A stretch of 64,000 nt of DNA from Stictocephala bisonia (Eukaryota > Arthropoda > Insecta > Hemiptera > Membracidae). Every line of letters begins with the position of its first letter. Within the stretch, counting starts at the first letter, position 1. The position numbers and the translations under genes were made by a program. The notes under the pieces were generated by a model. That model was not told the DNA's origin. It did not search any database and saw nothing but the letters and a program-made list of their open reading frames with translations. This document shows, one piece after another, positions 12,901 to 22,511 of this stretch. Where the stretch lies: NCBI GenBank assembly GCA_035578905.1, contig JAQJVL010000003.1:8454509-8518508 (forward strand), in the 5' to 3' direction.

Positions 12901-15900
12901 TTATCCATATTCATCAATATTTACAAAAACCACATGTTTTACAATTTTATTTAAAGAATTATTAAATATTATACTTAATTTAATTTACACTTGAAAATTA
13001 CTATTAAGTTGAAACATGTTGTGTGAAATAATTTTAATGAAATTGTTAAAAAGAGTACTCAGTTTGAATTTTATTACATCCTAAAAATATATATGAGAGC
13101 AAGGAGAGAGGACTATCATAATTCTTGAGATTGAGGAGGGATCCACTAAGAATCATGTGAATGGCAAGGAAAAATTCTCAAGAACTATAGCACAATGAGA
13201 GTGCCACCAAGAAGCATTAGAGTAAGGCGGAAGCAGGAGAAGAAAAAGGGAATCAAGGAAGGAGAGTAGTTAAGGATAAAGAGAGTAGATAAAGGAAACA
13301 GCAAAGAATCGTAAGAGTATAATAGATGGTTATCACAAATAATGAGAGCTGGGAAAGGAGCGTTTCAAGATAATCAATAGGTCCTTTGGTTACACTTAGG
13401 AACTCTAGGAAAATAAGTTGATCTTGCCAAGCAATCTACAAATATTATAAATAACAAATGATTCTGTACTTACTGCTCCACCTGAAATATATGGTTTTTA
13501 AGTCTGGTGACTTCATTTGTGTTTTCGAGGAATTCAACAGCTTCTGACATTGGGCCTTCCAAAGCATCCCGCTCCTTTTCTACCAACTTTACACGATTTA
13601 GTTTTTCTATTCTTTCTCCATTCAGAACTTCAACTTCCTGAGCCAACTTTTCTATAGGCACCTTTAAATGAAAATACTATTTAAAAAATCATGTTACATA
13701 TACTATTGGTCTCACTAAAATACAAATAATCTTATGAATGTGATTTAGCCCAGCTGCTGGGAAACTAAAATCTACCGGACCTCCTTGCTTGACCCTCACC
13801 ACTTCTGCTATCACAGTATAATATAAACACACAGATGCGAAGCTTAGTCTTAAGAAAAATGCCAACTGTTCAACACTAGCGATTCTCAAATCCTGACGTA
13901 TAACACACTATTCTGGGGTAGAATTTTACACTGAATCAGGAAATCACTTTCGTTTTGGTGCATCTCTTACAATAAAGTCTCCAGACGCAATTTAACGCCC
14001 ACGTTCAGGACGCTAACAGACTTTGTGTCCAATTATCTTGCCTTATAGACGTCTCATTGGCCGTTCTAACGCATTTTCTTGATTAGCGTGACCTTCTGAA
14101 CAAGAACGTATAGTTATGATTTCACTTTAAAAAATTCAACTTTTTGATCAAAAAATTGTCAAAGGGGGGCCCATTGGAAGATTTTGCGAAAAATCCAACC
14201 ACGCAAATCCTGACGTATGACACACTATTCTGGGGCAGATACATTGTTTATATTTTAACTGTCAAGGTTTACTGCTGGATAGTATGGCAGTTTTACTTCT
14301 GTTGCAATACAACATTGAGTGTAAATATTCAAATCAAATTGTCTATTTGCTATACCACCACTATGATCGCTAGCATCGCTTGGTTGACAAGTAAAACGGC
14401 TTAGCTTCGCTGTTGTGTTTATATTATACTGTGGAATGGCCAAGCCAAGTTGATGGCCTCTAATAGCTAAGACAGGTCAAAAGTCATCTCAGTGAGTTCT
14501 CTCATTCATAATCAGTCAGTATTCTAGCCCCCCCCCCCCCCCAATATCATAATAAAACAAAGATGGGTCAATCAATTAACATTATTGGGAAAAGGTCATT
14601 ATTTTAATAATTTGTTGCTAGATTTTTTGTGATTAATATTATGTAAATGATTCATAGAATACAAAAATAACAACAGCATTTTAAAGTTTAAAGCGATAAT
14701 TAGATGTTGCTTATAATTTTTTTTCATTTCTACCACCCTGCAATTGTCAAGGGACTACTCCTTAATCCACTACAGAAAAGCCAGAAGGACACCTGAGGAT
14801 CTCCGTACTCTCCAACAGTTTAATAGCATTCATTGACCTGAAGACAAAGCAACAACAGATTACGCATGCTTACATTTATAAATAATTTTAGGGAAGCACG
14901 AAAATACAAATTATGATTTAACAAAGAGGCTATCTAGTAAATAGAAAATTAGTAACTAGATAGCCTAACTATACAACAAAACATGCAGAGTTGTTAGGAC
15001 TAACTTTACAGCGAATTCAATTATTAGCAAAACAATTAACAGGACTAACCTTAAATCGAGATGTTCCGATGATATCTTCCAAGTATTCCAACATTCCTGT
15101 ATCATGCTCTGTCTGAGCTTTGGGCTTCATCATAGCAATCTGTTCAACTTCTCCCTGTAAAAAGTTAGTACCAACAGTAATAATATTGATTATTGCAACA
15201 TTATAATATTCAAATAGATATATAAAAATAAACAATGTTTTTAAAGAGAACCTGCCAAAAATGGATTTAAAAACAGTAGTTATACTAGTTTACAAATTGT
15301 GTATTTTGGTTTAAAAAACAATTCATATAAAATTGAATATGAAAACAAATTTTCTTGTTAGACTATAGGGTGGAATTTATTAATTAATAGTGCATGTCAC
15401 ATACCTAAGGATGTGGATGATCTTTATCATGTCTATTATAAATATCCCAAATGAACTATTTACTTAAGTAAAGAAATTGACCATCTGTAGAAAAATCCAA
15501 TATGATAATAAAGATCTTGATATGCTTTGAATTTACTTAAAACGTAATAGAACATTTTTCCTACAAAACTGTCCCTACAAAGTAAACTTTGTAGTGTTCA
15601 TATATATGAAAATTTCACATGGAGTACCCATACTGATCATATGAATTTAAAAAATGCCATCCATTTTTTTTTAGTTGAAAGGCTCAGTAGTATATAGAGG
15701 TAAATTATATTGAGATCAATTTATTTCCAATAAATATTTGGCTATGAATTAATGTTTTAACTGCAGCAGGAATAATGGCATTGGTTGGTAATACAATTAA
15801 AGAATCTTCTAACTGATTTCAATCTAACAGGTACCTTTTGAATGATAATAATACAATTAGTGTTTTATTTTGTTCAAGACAGAAACATACTCTTCTGATT

Positions 15901-18900
15901 TTTCGAACTGTGCCAAGTTGACTTTTTCATTGACAGTTGTTTAACTTGGAGTCCCCATATAGAATATATATCGGCAAAACTGTTGAGAATTATTTATTTA
16001 CTAAGGCGTTTGATTCTATGTATTCCAGAACATTATGTGAGAACGTCAATTTGCATATTTTCAATCTGTAATAAAGTACGGGTTGATTTTATAGCACAAC
16101 TCTAATAGAATTCAAGAAATGTTTATTTTACACAAAAAAAGCCATAAGAATCATTTCAAAATCTCTAAACAGGGATCATTGTAAACTTACATTTATTCTT
16201 CAAGTTAGAAATCCAGACAATTATTAATTTATATGATTTAATAATATACATTTATGTTTAATTTACATTTGCTAGAGTTTACTTCTCACTCTTAAAGCAC
16301 CAGGAATAAGAATAATGCAGTCATAGATTTTTAAGGCTGAGCAAAGGCCACTTATTCATTGAAAGTTTTCAATCATTTCTCACATCTCAAAATCAAAAAT
16401 AATGTCCCGTAAAATTTTTTTTAAAGTTCTATTCAGGTTATTATCAACTCCATTTTACAATATTAAGTTTTTTAGAGTTAAAAGCATTTGAGTTTTTCAG
16501 CTTTACAGATAGCTTAAATTTTGTAAATAATGTACCGTACAATTTTCTAGATTAGTGAGATTTTCTTACTTGCCTTAACAAAAAACATTTTGCATGATGA
16601 AGATGTAGTCAATACAATATGATAATGTTTGTATGACAATAAATATTTCTTGATTCTTGACGAAATAAACATTTTGTAAAAACTCATAGTAACCATTCCT
16701 CAAGCAGATCACTTGGATCATTGTGTTTCTTAATTCATTTGAAAATCTATATTTAGGTCTGTGAATCAATACATGAGCCAGATTTTCATGTTTACCATGA
16801 TCGTAATTCAAGATTGATAATACATTCATTTTCAAACATGAAAATCATTTACATACATCTAGAATAACAACTCAATGGTTGATACATTTTTCATTTATTA
16901 TATTCACATATCTGATAAACAATTTTTTACAATAGTTCATTGTAGAATGAACTACTTACCTGTAAAATGAGAAATCTGTTGTGGATAAGATCAATGCCTT
17001 GCTCAAGAAGAACAGTTGACACTTCCTTGAAATGGGCTCGTTTACCATTGATTGTGTAGTGTGAAGAGTTATCTGAAAACGCTGTACGTGCGATGACAAA
17101 CTTAGAGTTTGGCACATACTCAAAGTTATCATCATCCTGCAACAGGACGAATAATTAATTATTTACAGTGTATTATTAGGGTATTAAGCCTAGGACTTTT
17201 AGTAGAGAAAAAAGTAAAGAAGAACTGCATACCTTAAAAATAGTAAACTGGAGACAAACACAAGAAAAGATAGTTAAAGAAATATTAGGGGACCATTGGG
17301 CACAAAATATTTCACTATTTGCTCTTTGTGTTGTGTCCAGTTTACCATGTTATCAGGTATGCTGCTCTCTTTTACTAACAAATTACTAGCCTGATTTTTA
17401 GAGGTATTTTTTATCATTATGTTTTTAGTGTCCTTTTTACTTTCATGAATAACAATATTTTTGTTTTAAAAATTTATCTGTTTATTTCACACTGTTCAAT
17501 TTATGAAGAAAATTTGGATCATGGTCTCAAATTAACTTGTAGATATTGATAAACTTTCAGATGTGGTTACTGTCCTAAATCCATATTTATTATTTTTTTA
17601 GTAATAAATCATGAAATTAGAAAAATTACATCACTGATAGAATTGTCTTATGCAATATATCCTGCTGACATTTAAATACAAAAATTAATAAATATGTGGT
17701 GCTAGTATTAAGTTAAATTAACAAAAATTTTCTATATTAAAAACGAACAGCCTCTTACCTACATTATTATTTTGAACGTACTTTCCTCCGTTTAAAATAA
17801 CCCCAATAGCTTTGGAAAATATTGAAGCTTATATGTGATTAACAATTAAATCACTCAATAAATATATTTTTTAATATTCTAGCTCATAACTCACTACTTT
17901 TTAAATATCTGTGTTGAAGCTTGTCATTATAAATTGATTTAATAATAAATTGCAAACATTACAAATAAATCATCTAATATTACAAATTACAAATATGCAT
18001 TATAAGGTAATTATTTTTCAGCAAAGTATATTTTAAGATAACAACAATACAAGCATTGGAATTTTTAAATAGTATAATCCACTTTAGAGAGAATTAATAG
18101 GACTTCCTGTGCAGTTCAGTGCCTGGAGAAACTGATGAATGGGGTAAGGTATTTTTTGTGATCGTTTTGAAAATATTATCCAAAAGAATGCTTTGTTGAC
18201 AGATTTAGACATTGTACATATGAAATTATAGATCAATATAGTTTTTGACTTTGTACTGGACTATTCAATTTATTCTATAAATATTTTACTCCATTATGAA
18301 ATAACTTACTTTATCAACGATCCGTGCAAAGTGAACAGCAACGGTACAGCTTCGGATATCAGTATGGTTCTCTGATTTGTGGAGCAAAACAGATATCTTC
18401 TTTGATCTGATTTTGCTGGCTCGATATCCAAAAACAAAAAGCATGGAGTCAATCACATTGCTCTTCCCACTCCCATTAGGCCCGATGATGCATGTAAAGC
18501 TCTAGATAAAAAAACCATCATCTTAATTAAATTCAATCAATTATTGGTTCTTCAAACAAAAATATCTATAACCTACGATTCTTGAAAAACTCTTGCAGGA
18601 ATCATCATACTTTGTTATTTGAACAGATTTAGCAAAATTCCGAAATGTGTGTAACTATCGCTAGTGTGGAGGGAATTTTATAGTTAATACAAAACGTTTC
18701 CATTATCGCACATTGAAGAAATAAGTTAATCTTATCATATAATGTGTGCACTAAATCATATAGTCTGCAGGCAGTAGGGCGGATTCAATAAGCCATTTGA
18801 CCGTGTTTTGGTACTGCGCAAACACGCACTTCACTACCAAGAACATATCTTATCTGCCTTGCTGCTATGCGGATACGTACATGTATCTACTGGATGTCTT

Positions 18901-21900
18901 TTTATTGTGTTTTTTTACTTAATCAAATTAAATATGGGAACTTACATAATTCTCTATGATGGACATATCAAATGTTCAAAGATTCAGGTAGAGAAGTACT
19001 GAACATACTTAATACTGTGTTTCTGACCTCCTTCTTTAGAAGGGTTTCTTCTGCTATAAGTATTGAGTGTGCGTCTGAGTGTTGATGAAGCTATGCAACT
19101 AAGGTATATTGGTTGGAGCTGTATCAAGATTTAACTTTTGAGAATGGTTCTATATGCCATAGTGACATTATAGCATTAAACATAAAAAAGGATATTGGTT
19201 ACATAAATCAAATATAAACAGAAACAATCCAAATACATTTTTAAAAAAAACTATAAATTACTATTAAAAAAAATACAAAATTAATGACTTTAATTGTTTG
19301 GTTTACTAATTCGATCAAGGGGAACATTTCCTAAATTAATCACAGATTTTTGGAATGAAAGAATAACACTTGTTGTTTGTTTTTAATAAATCTCAAAAGC
19401 TCCAATCGAATTTTAAGAAATCATCTTTATATCTAAAATTAGGAATAATTAGTATCTTTTATAATTATGCAGATTACAATAGTAAGCAAGTGAACAATAA
19501 ATGTTGTCACTACTATGCCTTCTTTATTCATACAAAAATGTTTGTTTTGTAATAATTGGACTGTCTTTAACATTGGCCTGCATGTACACATTGACTGTTA
19601 TACATATGTAACCACTTGACTGTTATAATGAAACACAGTTTAGTCTATTTTTTATACCAGCTATGACAATTGTTGTGTTCAAATATTCTTTTGTAAATTA
19701 AAAAAAAACTGCTCTTACAATGTCTTACATTTGTTTTGTAACATTACAGCTCTTTATTTTGAGTACCTAAAAACACATTTCTCCACTCTCTCACCAATGG
19801 CAATGGAATGACTCTTCAATTTTTATTGTTATTTCTCACTGGTTTGTCATTTTGTTACCCTAAGTTATTTGATTATTGTTTGGACAGTTGTGAGTAAACG
19901 AGTGACTTAATGATCCCAATTGACCTTTACATTGACAGAACAACCGTAACCCAGAATGGGTCATCCAACCTGATTTTAGGGGTTATAGGCTGACTGTGCT
20001 TCATACCTATTAATGAATAGCTTCAGAGAACAGAAAATTGTTCAAGAATCTTTTTCAAAACACTCTGTTTTGGTTATCTCACTATTTTACAACTTTTTAC
20101 CACTCCAAAATCGTCATATAAATCAAACCTTTGTATATACAAAACTCAAAAAGTAGTGAATGGATTCACTTGAAATTTTACAAAACATTGCTGTTATATA
20201 AAAGTGTATTTTATATATCTCTACCTAAAAAAGGCAAAACCCTCACTGACTGACTGACTCACTCATCAACTCATCACTAATTCTCCAACTTCCCATGTAG
20301 GTATATTTATTTATTTATTTATTTTATTTATTATGATTAACGGCATATGCCTTTTTAACAAAATTGTATACAAGAAAACTTAGGCTGAAAATAGAGAACA
20401 GAATGTACAAATAGAGTAAATGCTGGTCCAATTTTTTCCAATCCATCCCTACTTAGTTGGTACATGATCTTTTGTACTTCTTTTGTTTTGCAATTTATTG
20501 TTCGGGGTGGTTGTGGGTAACAAAGAAGGGGCATGCATTGTGACAAAATAGCAATTGATACAACATAAGTAATAATGGAAAGAAAGTGGAAAAAAAATAT
20601 ACATTATTAATTCAACACAGGTACAGTAAAGTCCATTGATATTTTGATAATACACCGAAAGCCTGCTGGAATGTCCCGCATTATTTAGTTTTTTGGCTTA
20701 ATTGTTGTGATTCTTGGGACACCATGAATGTACTTTATCGTAAGATTCGACTCGCCAGCAGCAGCTCTCCGACTCATTTCTTGACGTAAAGAGTCGAGGG
20801 CGGCCCGTTCATTAGGAGTGCGGTCTCGGGAGATAGAGACATCAGACAGCGTGGGATCGACATCTTTAAATGCTTCCTGTGAAAATTTCTTTAGGAGTGA
20901 CGACGCTTCACTTATAGGTATAGAGCTGAAATCTTGTAAACTGTTTCTTTAGGTCCTAATAGGACAACTGAAGTATTTTCATCTCGATCAAGTACTCCTA
21001 AGGGGTAGAAACCACCCCTAAAAGATTGCTACATAAAGATAATATTGGGTTGATTTTAGTAAATAAATAACAGCTGTTTTGAAAACAAATAAACATGTTT
21101 ATTTTGTATTTTTGCATTATACTATTGATTCCAAAGAACAAAGCTGCTCATTGATAGATTCGTTTTTAATACTATACCATGAACAAAAACAAATAAAATA
21201 ACACGTTTGAAACATTGTAAGTAATTCCATCAGGTATTTATACTAAAATAGGTAGCAAAGCAAGTAGTGTGAGTGATACTGTAAATAAATTTATTGTGAT
21301 TTCATGTTATACAGTTAATCTACTATTATTTGTAATCAAAAGTCACATGTCGAGGCTAAAGAGTGAGCTGTATCCAGCGCAGCGAGCGTCGGAGTTGGCA
21401 CGTGAAGCGTGCAGTGGTGTCCCCTAGTTTAGTTCATAAAACTGGAAACGGGAACAGAGTAAGTACTTCAAGCATTTCCTGACCTACCTACATTTCACAA
21501 ATGAAAATAAATACAGTGCTGAAAGTGCTACTGTGACCAGCTCATTGTTTATTCATGAAAACAACTGCAAGTTACTTTAATTTAGATAAAATCAAGTAGA
21601 AGTCAATATTTTTTTTTAACAACTAAAGTAAAAAATAATGACTAAACTAGTAATATCAGACTAAGCCACAATATTGTGTGCCCGTGTTTAGCTAGTAAAA
21701 TATAAATATACTTTTTAGTTTAACACAAAATTAGCACATACCTTATGAAAAGGTCCTAACACTCTTCGGCCAGCATAGCTCTTAAAGTTTTCATTCTCAA
21801 TATGAGTAATAATAAGCCTTGGCCCATTAGAGTCTAAAGAACAAGTGGCAGGGGGAGCTGGAGGTATGTAAATGTTTCCTTCACGTGAGGGAATGGATAT

Positions 21901-22026
21901 GCCTCCTTCCTGAACGGGGAACTCTTCATCCTGATCTGAATCTTCATTGTTGGCGTCCACTTTTTGAGGTGTAGGAGGAGTAGCTTGCCCCTTTTCTTTC
22001 TGATTTTTTTTATTTCTCCCTGTCAT
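813..22026 (-). CDS. SMC4: SMC4, condensin ATPase subunit (N-terminal half; 9 exons; 3' end beyond window)
   Basis: SMC4 pairs with SMC2 in condensin, which compacts chromosomes in the nucleus by ATP-driven loop extrusion. The nine minus-strand exons join in phase to 527 residues. Residues 69-86 carry the family's start of the head (PRLIITHIENENFKSYAG), 102-109 are Walker A (GPNGSGKS), and the Q-loop region FLILQGEVEQIAMMKPK straddles exons 3 and 4. From about residue 260 the chain is a Lys/Glu/Gln-rich coiled coil leading toward the hinge, which is not in the window. Every junction has GT/AG ends and aligns to vertebrate SMC4 as I remember it without a gap, so no exon appears to be missing. 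The start is the ATG at 22026. An AG acceptor lies directly upstream (22027-22028), implying a 5' UTR exon further out that I could not locate. Introns are packed with TEs, but all exons are open and look intact. Confidence 0.95.
935..2718. other. SMC4 intron 8
   Basis: This is AT-rich intron with no gene. A GC-richer patch at about 1340-1480 looks like the 3' untranslated debris of a retroelement, but I cannot assign it. Confidence 0.4.
2719..2940 (-). CDS. SMC4: SMC4 exon 8 (coiled coil)
   Basis: This exon encodes 74 residues, phase 0 at both ends. It contains PEKNKKEIEEL and QETVDQARSK-like motifs (actual LKQTVDQARSK) that match the family segment preceding the hinge-proximal arm. The acceptor is TTACAG|TTG and the donor is AAAG|GTAGAT. 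Confidence 0.93.
3008..3105 (-). repeat. Two-copy 45-bp tandem repeat in SMC4 intron 7
   Basis: Two tandem units share the core ggctgcaccaa and cctttcatctata, offset by 45 bp (3013 and 3058). Because the unit is a multiple of three, the minus-strand reading frame stays open and repeats a 15-residue peptide containing IDERN and LVQP. It lies just upstream of the exon 8 acceptor. I see no sign that it is spliced into SMC4. Confidence 0.6.
3168..3218. repeat. 19-bp inverted repeat (hairpin)
   Basis: The arms 3168-3186 and 3200-3218 (atatcaagacatatNatat type) pair with one mismatch around a 13-base loop. The site is intronic with no further context. Confidence 0.55.
3280..4400. mobile_element. 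Pogo/Tigger-like non-autonomous DNA transposon (host of a nested insertion)
   Basis: The left end reads CAGTACAACCTCGATCATCC and the right end, reverse-complemented, reads GAGTACAACCTCGATAACG. TA dinucleotides flank the element (3278-3279 and 4401-4402), as expected for Tc1/mariner-pogo integration. No transposase ORF remains. A 339-bp non-LTR fragment sits inside at 3846-4184, so the original element was about 770 bp. A second element with related ends is at 59172-59820. Confidence 0.7.
3846..4184 (+). mobile_element. 5'-truncated non-LTR retrotransposon insertion with 14-bp target-site duplication
   Basis: The insert encodes the extreme C-terminus of a reverse-transcriptase ORF (3846-4172, stop TAA) with the motifs RRLRWLGHIKR, GRRPLGRPRMRW and VDEVTKDL, which are hallmarks of the post-RT tail of insect non-LTR elements. 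It is followed by a short aagagt-type repeat tail. The 14-mer gtaaagcagcatca occurs directly before (3832-3845) and directly after (4185-4198), the signature of target-primed reverse transcription. The clade is not assigned. Confidence 0.85.
5143..5240. repeat. 98-bp dispersed repeat, copy 1
   Basis: This is nearly identical to 7160-7256 (one substitution plus a one-base A-run difference). Copy 1 is in plain SMC4 intron sequence, while copy 2 is inside the hAT element. It contains no ORF. Confidence 0.8.
5405..6026. mobile_element. Possible element bounded by inverted gaagttatacttcttt motifs
   Basis: The motif gaagttatacttctttg near 5408 recurs in inverse orientation near 6007-6025 (caaagaagtataacttc). 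The interval contains the smaller MITE at 5706-5863. No target duplication was found, so the boundary call is tentative. Confidence 0.35.
5706..5863. mobile_element. Short MITE with inverted termini AAGCCGG
   Basis: The left end agccgggattagtaattc and the reversed right end aagccggaattaacagtac form imperfect terminal inverted repeats. A second internal inverted match (gcgctgcaa / ttgcagcgc) lies about 40 bp in. The element is about 160 bp and non-coding. The superfamily is not assigned. Confidence 0.6.
6336..6486 (-). CDS. SMC4: SMC4 exon 7 (coiled coil)
   Basis: This exon has one base completing Lys, then 50 codons ending in phase 0. The coiled-coil sequence includes EYDSITSEKEKNNTFYSQLN and ends EQLKLEEKK. 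The acceptor is TTTCAG|AGAA. The donor AAG|GTGACA is weaker than the others but keeps the frame into exon 8. Confidence 0.9.
6897..9229. mobile_element. hAT-type DNA transposon, 2.3 kb, with perfect 8-bp target duplication
   Basis: The termini are TAGGGGTGTGCGAGTACTCG and, on the reverse strand, TAGGGTGTGCGAGTAGTG. Both subterminal regions repeat the motif actcgaa. The 8-mer cttttaaa flanks the element exactly (6889-6896 and 9230-9237), the length typical of hAT insertions. The interior holds only short ORFs and I see no transposase domain, so it is probably non-autonomous or decayed. It lies in SMC4 intron 6. Confidence 0.85.
7160..7256. repeat. 98-bp dispersed repeat, copy 2 (inside hAT element)
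   Basis: This is a near-perfect match to 5143-5240. Its presence inside the transposon suggests either capture of neighbouring DNA or insertion of an independent short element. Confidence 0.8.
9604..11313 (-). mobile_element. Penelope-like element copy 1, flanked by inverted repeats
   Basis: The left arm 9604-9686 and right arm 11233-11313 are inverted copies of about 82 bp (both contain ccaatcac-acgtttcgatttggt). Between them the minus strand encodes Penelope-type RT thumb and linker fragments (about 10820-11190: TSIYRKQT-like frame, SLFDRFRAICSDKTKLDNEL, NGYP) followed by a GIY-YIG endonuclease start (about 10680-10790: VVYCIICECNEKYIGETKRP and LEVRLKEH). Frames are broken, so it is inactive. 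It lies in SMC4 intron 6. Confidence 0.8.
10665..11195 (-). pseudogene. Penelope-like RT/GIY-YIG ORF remnant
   Basis: In order on the minus strand: the RT C-terminal region (FDRFRAICSD, NGYP), a basic linker, IPYI-GLSEKIRRIARKYKIRT, then the GIY-YIG core (CIICECNEKYIGETKRPLEV, RLKEHKNNIKK). GIY-YIG nucleases nick the target for these elements. Several frameshifts and stops interrupt the reading, and the YxDD palm is not present in this copy. Confidence 0.75.
11363..11503 (-). CDS. SMC4: SMC4 exon 6 (coiled coil)
   Basis: This exon has one base completing Gln, then 46 codons, then two bases (AA) of a Lys codon. The product is almost entirely Lys/Glu/Gln (YEFRQEIQQKEKEKQEKEEG and onward), typical of the SMC arm. 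The acceptor is TCAG|GTAT and the donor is AAAA|GTAAGT. The nearby right inverted repeat of a Penelope-like element (11233-11313) ends only 49 bp from this exon. Confidence 0.92.
11676..11849. repeat. Perfect 35-bp inverted repeat with 104-bp loop
   Basis: The arms 11676-11710 and 11815-11849 are exact reverse complements (core tttgctgatgtcctatctct). The loop contains caacaccacaggcatttt and cttcaggtg, which resembles the terminal repeats of Penelope-like elements. It lies in SMC4 intron 5 and would fold into a strong hairpin if transcribed. Confidence 0.85.
11965..12120 (+). mobile_element. tRNA-derived SINE copy
   Basis: A polymerase III A-box-like sequence tagtgggtcagtgg (11980-11993) is followed about 35 bp later by a perfect B box ggttcgaatcc (12027-12037). 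The flanks do not fold into a complete tRNA, so I call a SINE head rather than a tRNA gene. A related fragment is near 44985-45095. Confidence 0.65.
12157..13086 (+). mobile_element. Penelope-like element copy 2 between 84-bp inverted repeats
   Basis: The arms 12157-12240 and 13003-13086 are inverted copies with about four mismatches in 84 bp (each with ttcaaactgagtac and cacacaacatgtttcaa). The interior encodes a GIY-YIG endonuclease domain (12554-12760, FYIGQTGRPFKTRFQEHIRAL). No RT palm is present, so this is a truncated copy. It shares the nuclease sequence with copy 3 at about 38250-39010. Confidence 0.85.
12554..12760 (+). pseudogene. GIY-YIG endonuclease domain of Penelope-like copy 2
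   Basis: The 68-residue open frame contains FYIGQTGRPFKTRF, the YIG half of the GIY-YIG motif, and the helix EHIRALRNYN. The GIY half lies upstream (around 12424-12462, SGIYKINCTDC-like), separated by a block containing stops. A following 65-codon frame (12757-12954) is the C-terminal tail. The copy is truncated and probably not functional. Confidence 0.75.
13474..13661 (-). CDS. SMC4: SMC4 exon 5
   Basis: This exon encodes 62 residues plus two bases of a Gln codon. It begins VPIEKLAQEVEVLNGERIEK and contains LNRVKLVEKERDALEG, the exit from the head into the coiled coil. The donor is GCA|GTAAGT and the split codon is completed by the first G of exon 6. Confidence 0.94.
13770..14450. mobile_element. 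Inverted-repeat element (putative MITE) in SMC4 intron 4
   Basis: About 40 bp near 13808-13847 matches in inverse orientation 14400-14441 (shared tgtttatattatactgtg and taGcttcgc). Two direct copies of aaatcctgacgtat and cacactattctgggg (13889 and 14205) lie between them. No target duplication was resolved, so the outer limits are approximate. Confidence 0.45.
14526..14542. repeat. Poly-C tract
   Basis: This is a run of 17 C residues in otherwise AT-rich intron. Homopolymer length is also a common assembly error site. Confidence 0.8.
15050..15154 (-). CDS. SMC4: SMC4 exon 4
   Basis: This exon encodes 35 residues, phase 0 at both ends. It reads GEVEQIAMMKPKAQTEHDTG followed by MLEYLEDIIGTSRFK, one of the most conserved blocks of SMC4. 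The acceptor is ACAG|GGA and the donor is AAG|GTTAGT. Confidence 0.96.
15155..16959. other. SMC4 intron 3
   Basis: This is AT-rich intron of about 1.8 kb. I see no TE signature or ORF I would defend. Confidence 0.5.
16960..17136 (-). CDS. SMC4: SMC4 exon 3
   Basis: This exon encodes 59 residues, phase 0 at both ends. It contains the head segment FEYVPNSKFVIARTA and ends GIDLIHNRFLILQ, the first half of the Q-loop region. The acceptor is GCAG|GAT and the donor is CAG|GTAAGT. Confidence 0.96.
17137..18309. other. SMC4 intron 2
   Basis: This is AT-rich intron of about 1.2 kb with nothing recognisable. Confidence 0.5.
18310..18501 (-). CDS. SMC4: SMC4 exon 2 (Walker A)
   Basis: This exon encodes 64 residues, phase 0 at both ends, with the nucleotide-binding P-loop GPNGSGKSNVIDSMLFVFGY and the following basic stretch KIRSKKISVLLHKS. 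The acceptor is TCTAG|AGC and the donor is AAA|GTAAGT. Confidence 0.96.
18502..20684. other. SMC4 intron 1, 3' two thirds
   Basis: This is AT-rich intron. A short gactgactgactcactcatc repeat near 20248 and a (ttta)n stretch at 20307-20332 are the only notable features. Confidence 0.45.
20685..20952 (-). pseudogene. Non-LTR retrotransposon ORF fragment (C-terminal end)
   Basis: The minus strand is open for 88 codons and ends GVPRITTIKPKN-stop. The block SRDRTPNERAALDSLRQEM, then GESNLTIKYIHGVPRI, matches a tail I recognise from ORFs of metazoan retroelements. An upstream stop and apparent frameshift near 20953 show it is a relic. It is not an SMC4 exon, because SMC4 exons 1 and 2 join in phase without it and this frame terminates. 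Confidence 0.55.
21742..22026 (-). CDS. SMC4: SMC4 exon 1 (first coding exon)
   Basis: This exon encodes 95 residues, phase 0 at its end. Residues 1-65 are a low-complexity polar and acidic N-terminal tail. Residues 69-95 begin the ATPase head (NENFKSYAG, then GPFHK). The donor is AAG|GTATGT. The ATG sits immediately after a TTGCAG acceptor, so translation starts at the first base of this exon. Confidence 0.95.
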
Positions 22027-22027
22027 C

Positions 22028-22507
22028 TGCAACAATCAATCAAGTCTATAAACAAAAATACAAACCAAAGAGCTTTAGTATAGCTGTAAAAAACAAAGAT
22101 TGTTCGAGGAATGAATGTTTATTTGTTTCTGTGAAACAATGTCAGATCTGTTATCACTACAGCTGAATGAGTGGTCAGAGACTCGAGGTAGGTACGCCAG
22201 GAGCGCTGTACGCCGACTGCTCCCAGTGGTGGGGGGAGAGGGACTAGTTCCCTCGAAGGCGATTCGGAGGTCAGTCTGGTAGAGACCGTCCAGTAGTGGT
22301 GAGTAGCTCGCTCGTAACGAGGAACCATTAGTTTGGAACTTAGAATAACTGAGCATTACCTCACTCCAGCATTTGTCTCTCAAGTAATGGGGGGTAGTCT
22401 TTCAAGGAGGTTTATTAACTACTCTGGGTAGAAAGTTGAGACAATTTTGCCGATTTATTTTGTATTCTAGAGCTTTATCGAAAAAGGTCAGGACGAGTCT
22501 GGGCAGG
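22028..22507. other. SMC4 upstream region, GC-richer patch
   Basis: Bases 22160-22400 are markedly more GC- and CpG-rich than the surroundings. This patch could contain the SMC4 5' UTR exon and promoter, or be TE sequence. The acceptor directly before the SMC4 ATG requires a non-coding first exon somewhere upstream, but no donor can be chosen with confidence. Confidence 0.35.
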
Positions 22508-22511
22508 TTAA

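Noticed and set aside
20685..20876. Extra SMC4 exon in intron 1
   Set aside because: The frame ends in a stop, its sequence matches a retroelement ORF tail, and SMC4 exons 1 and 2 join without a gap.
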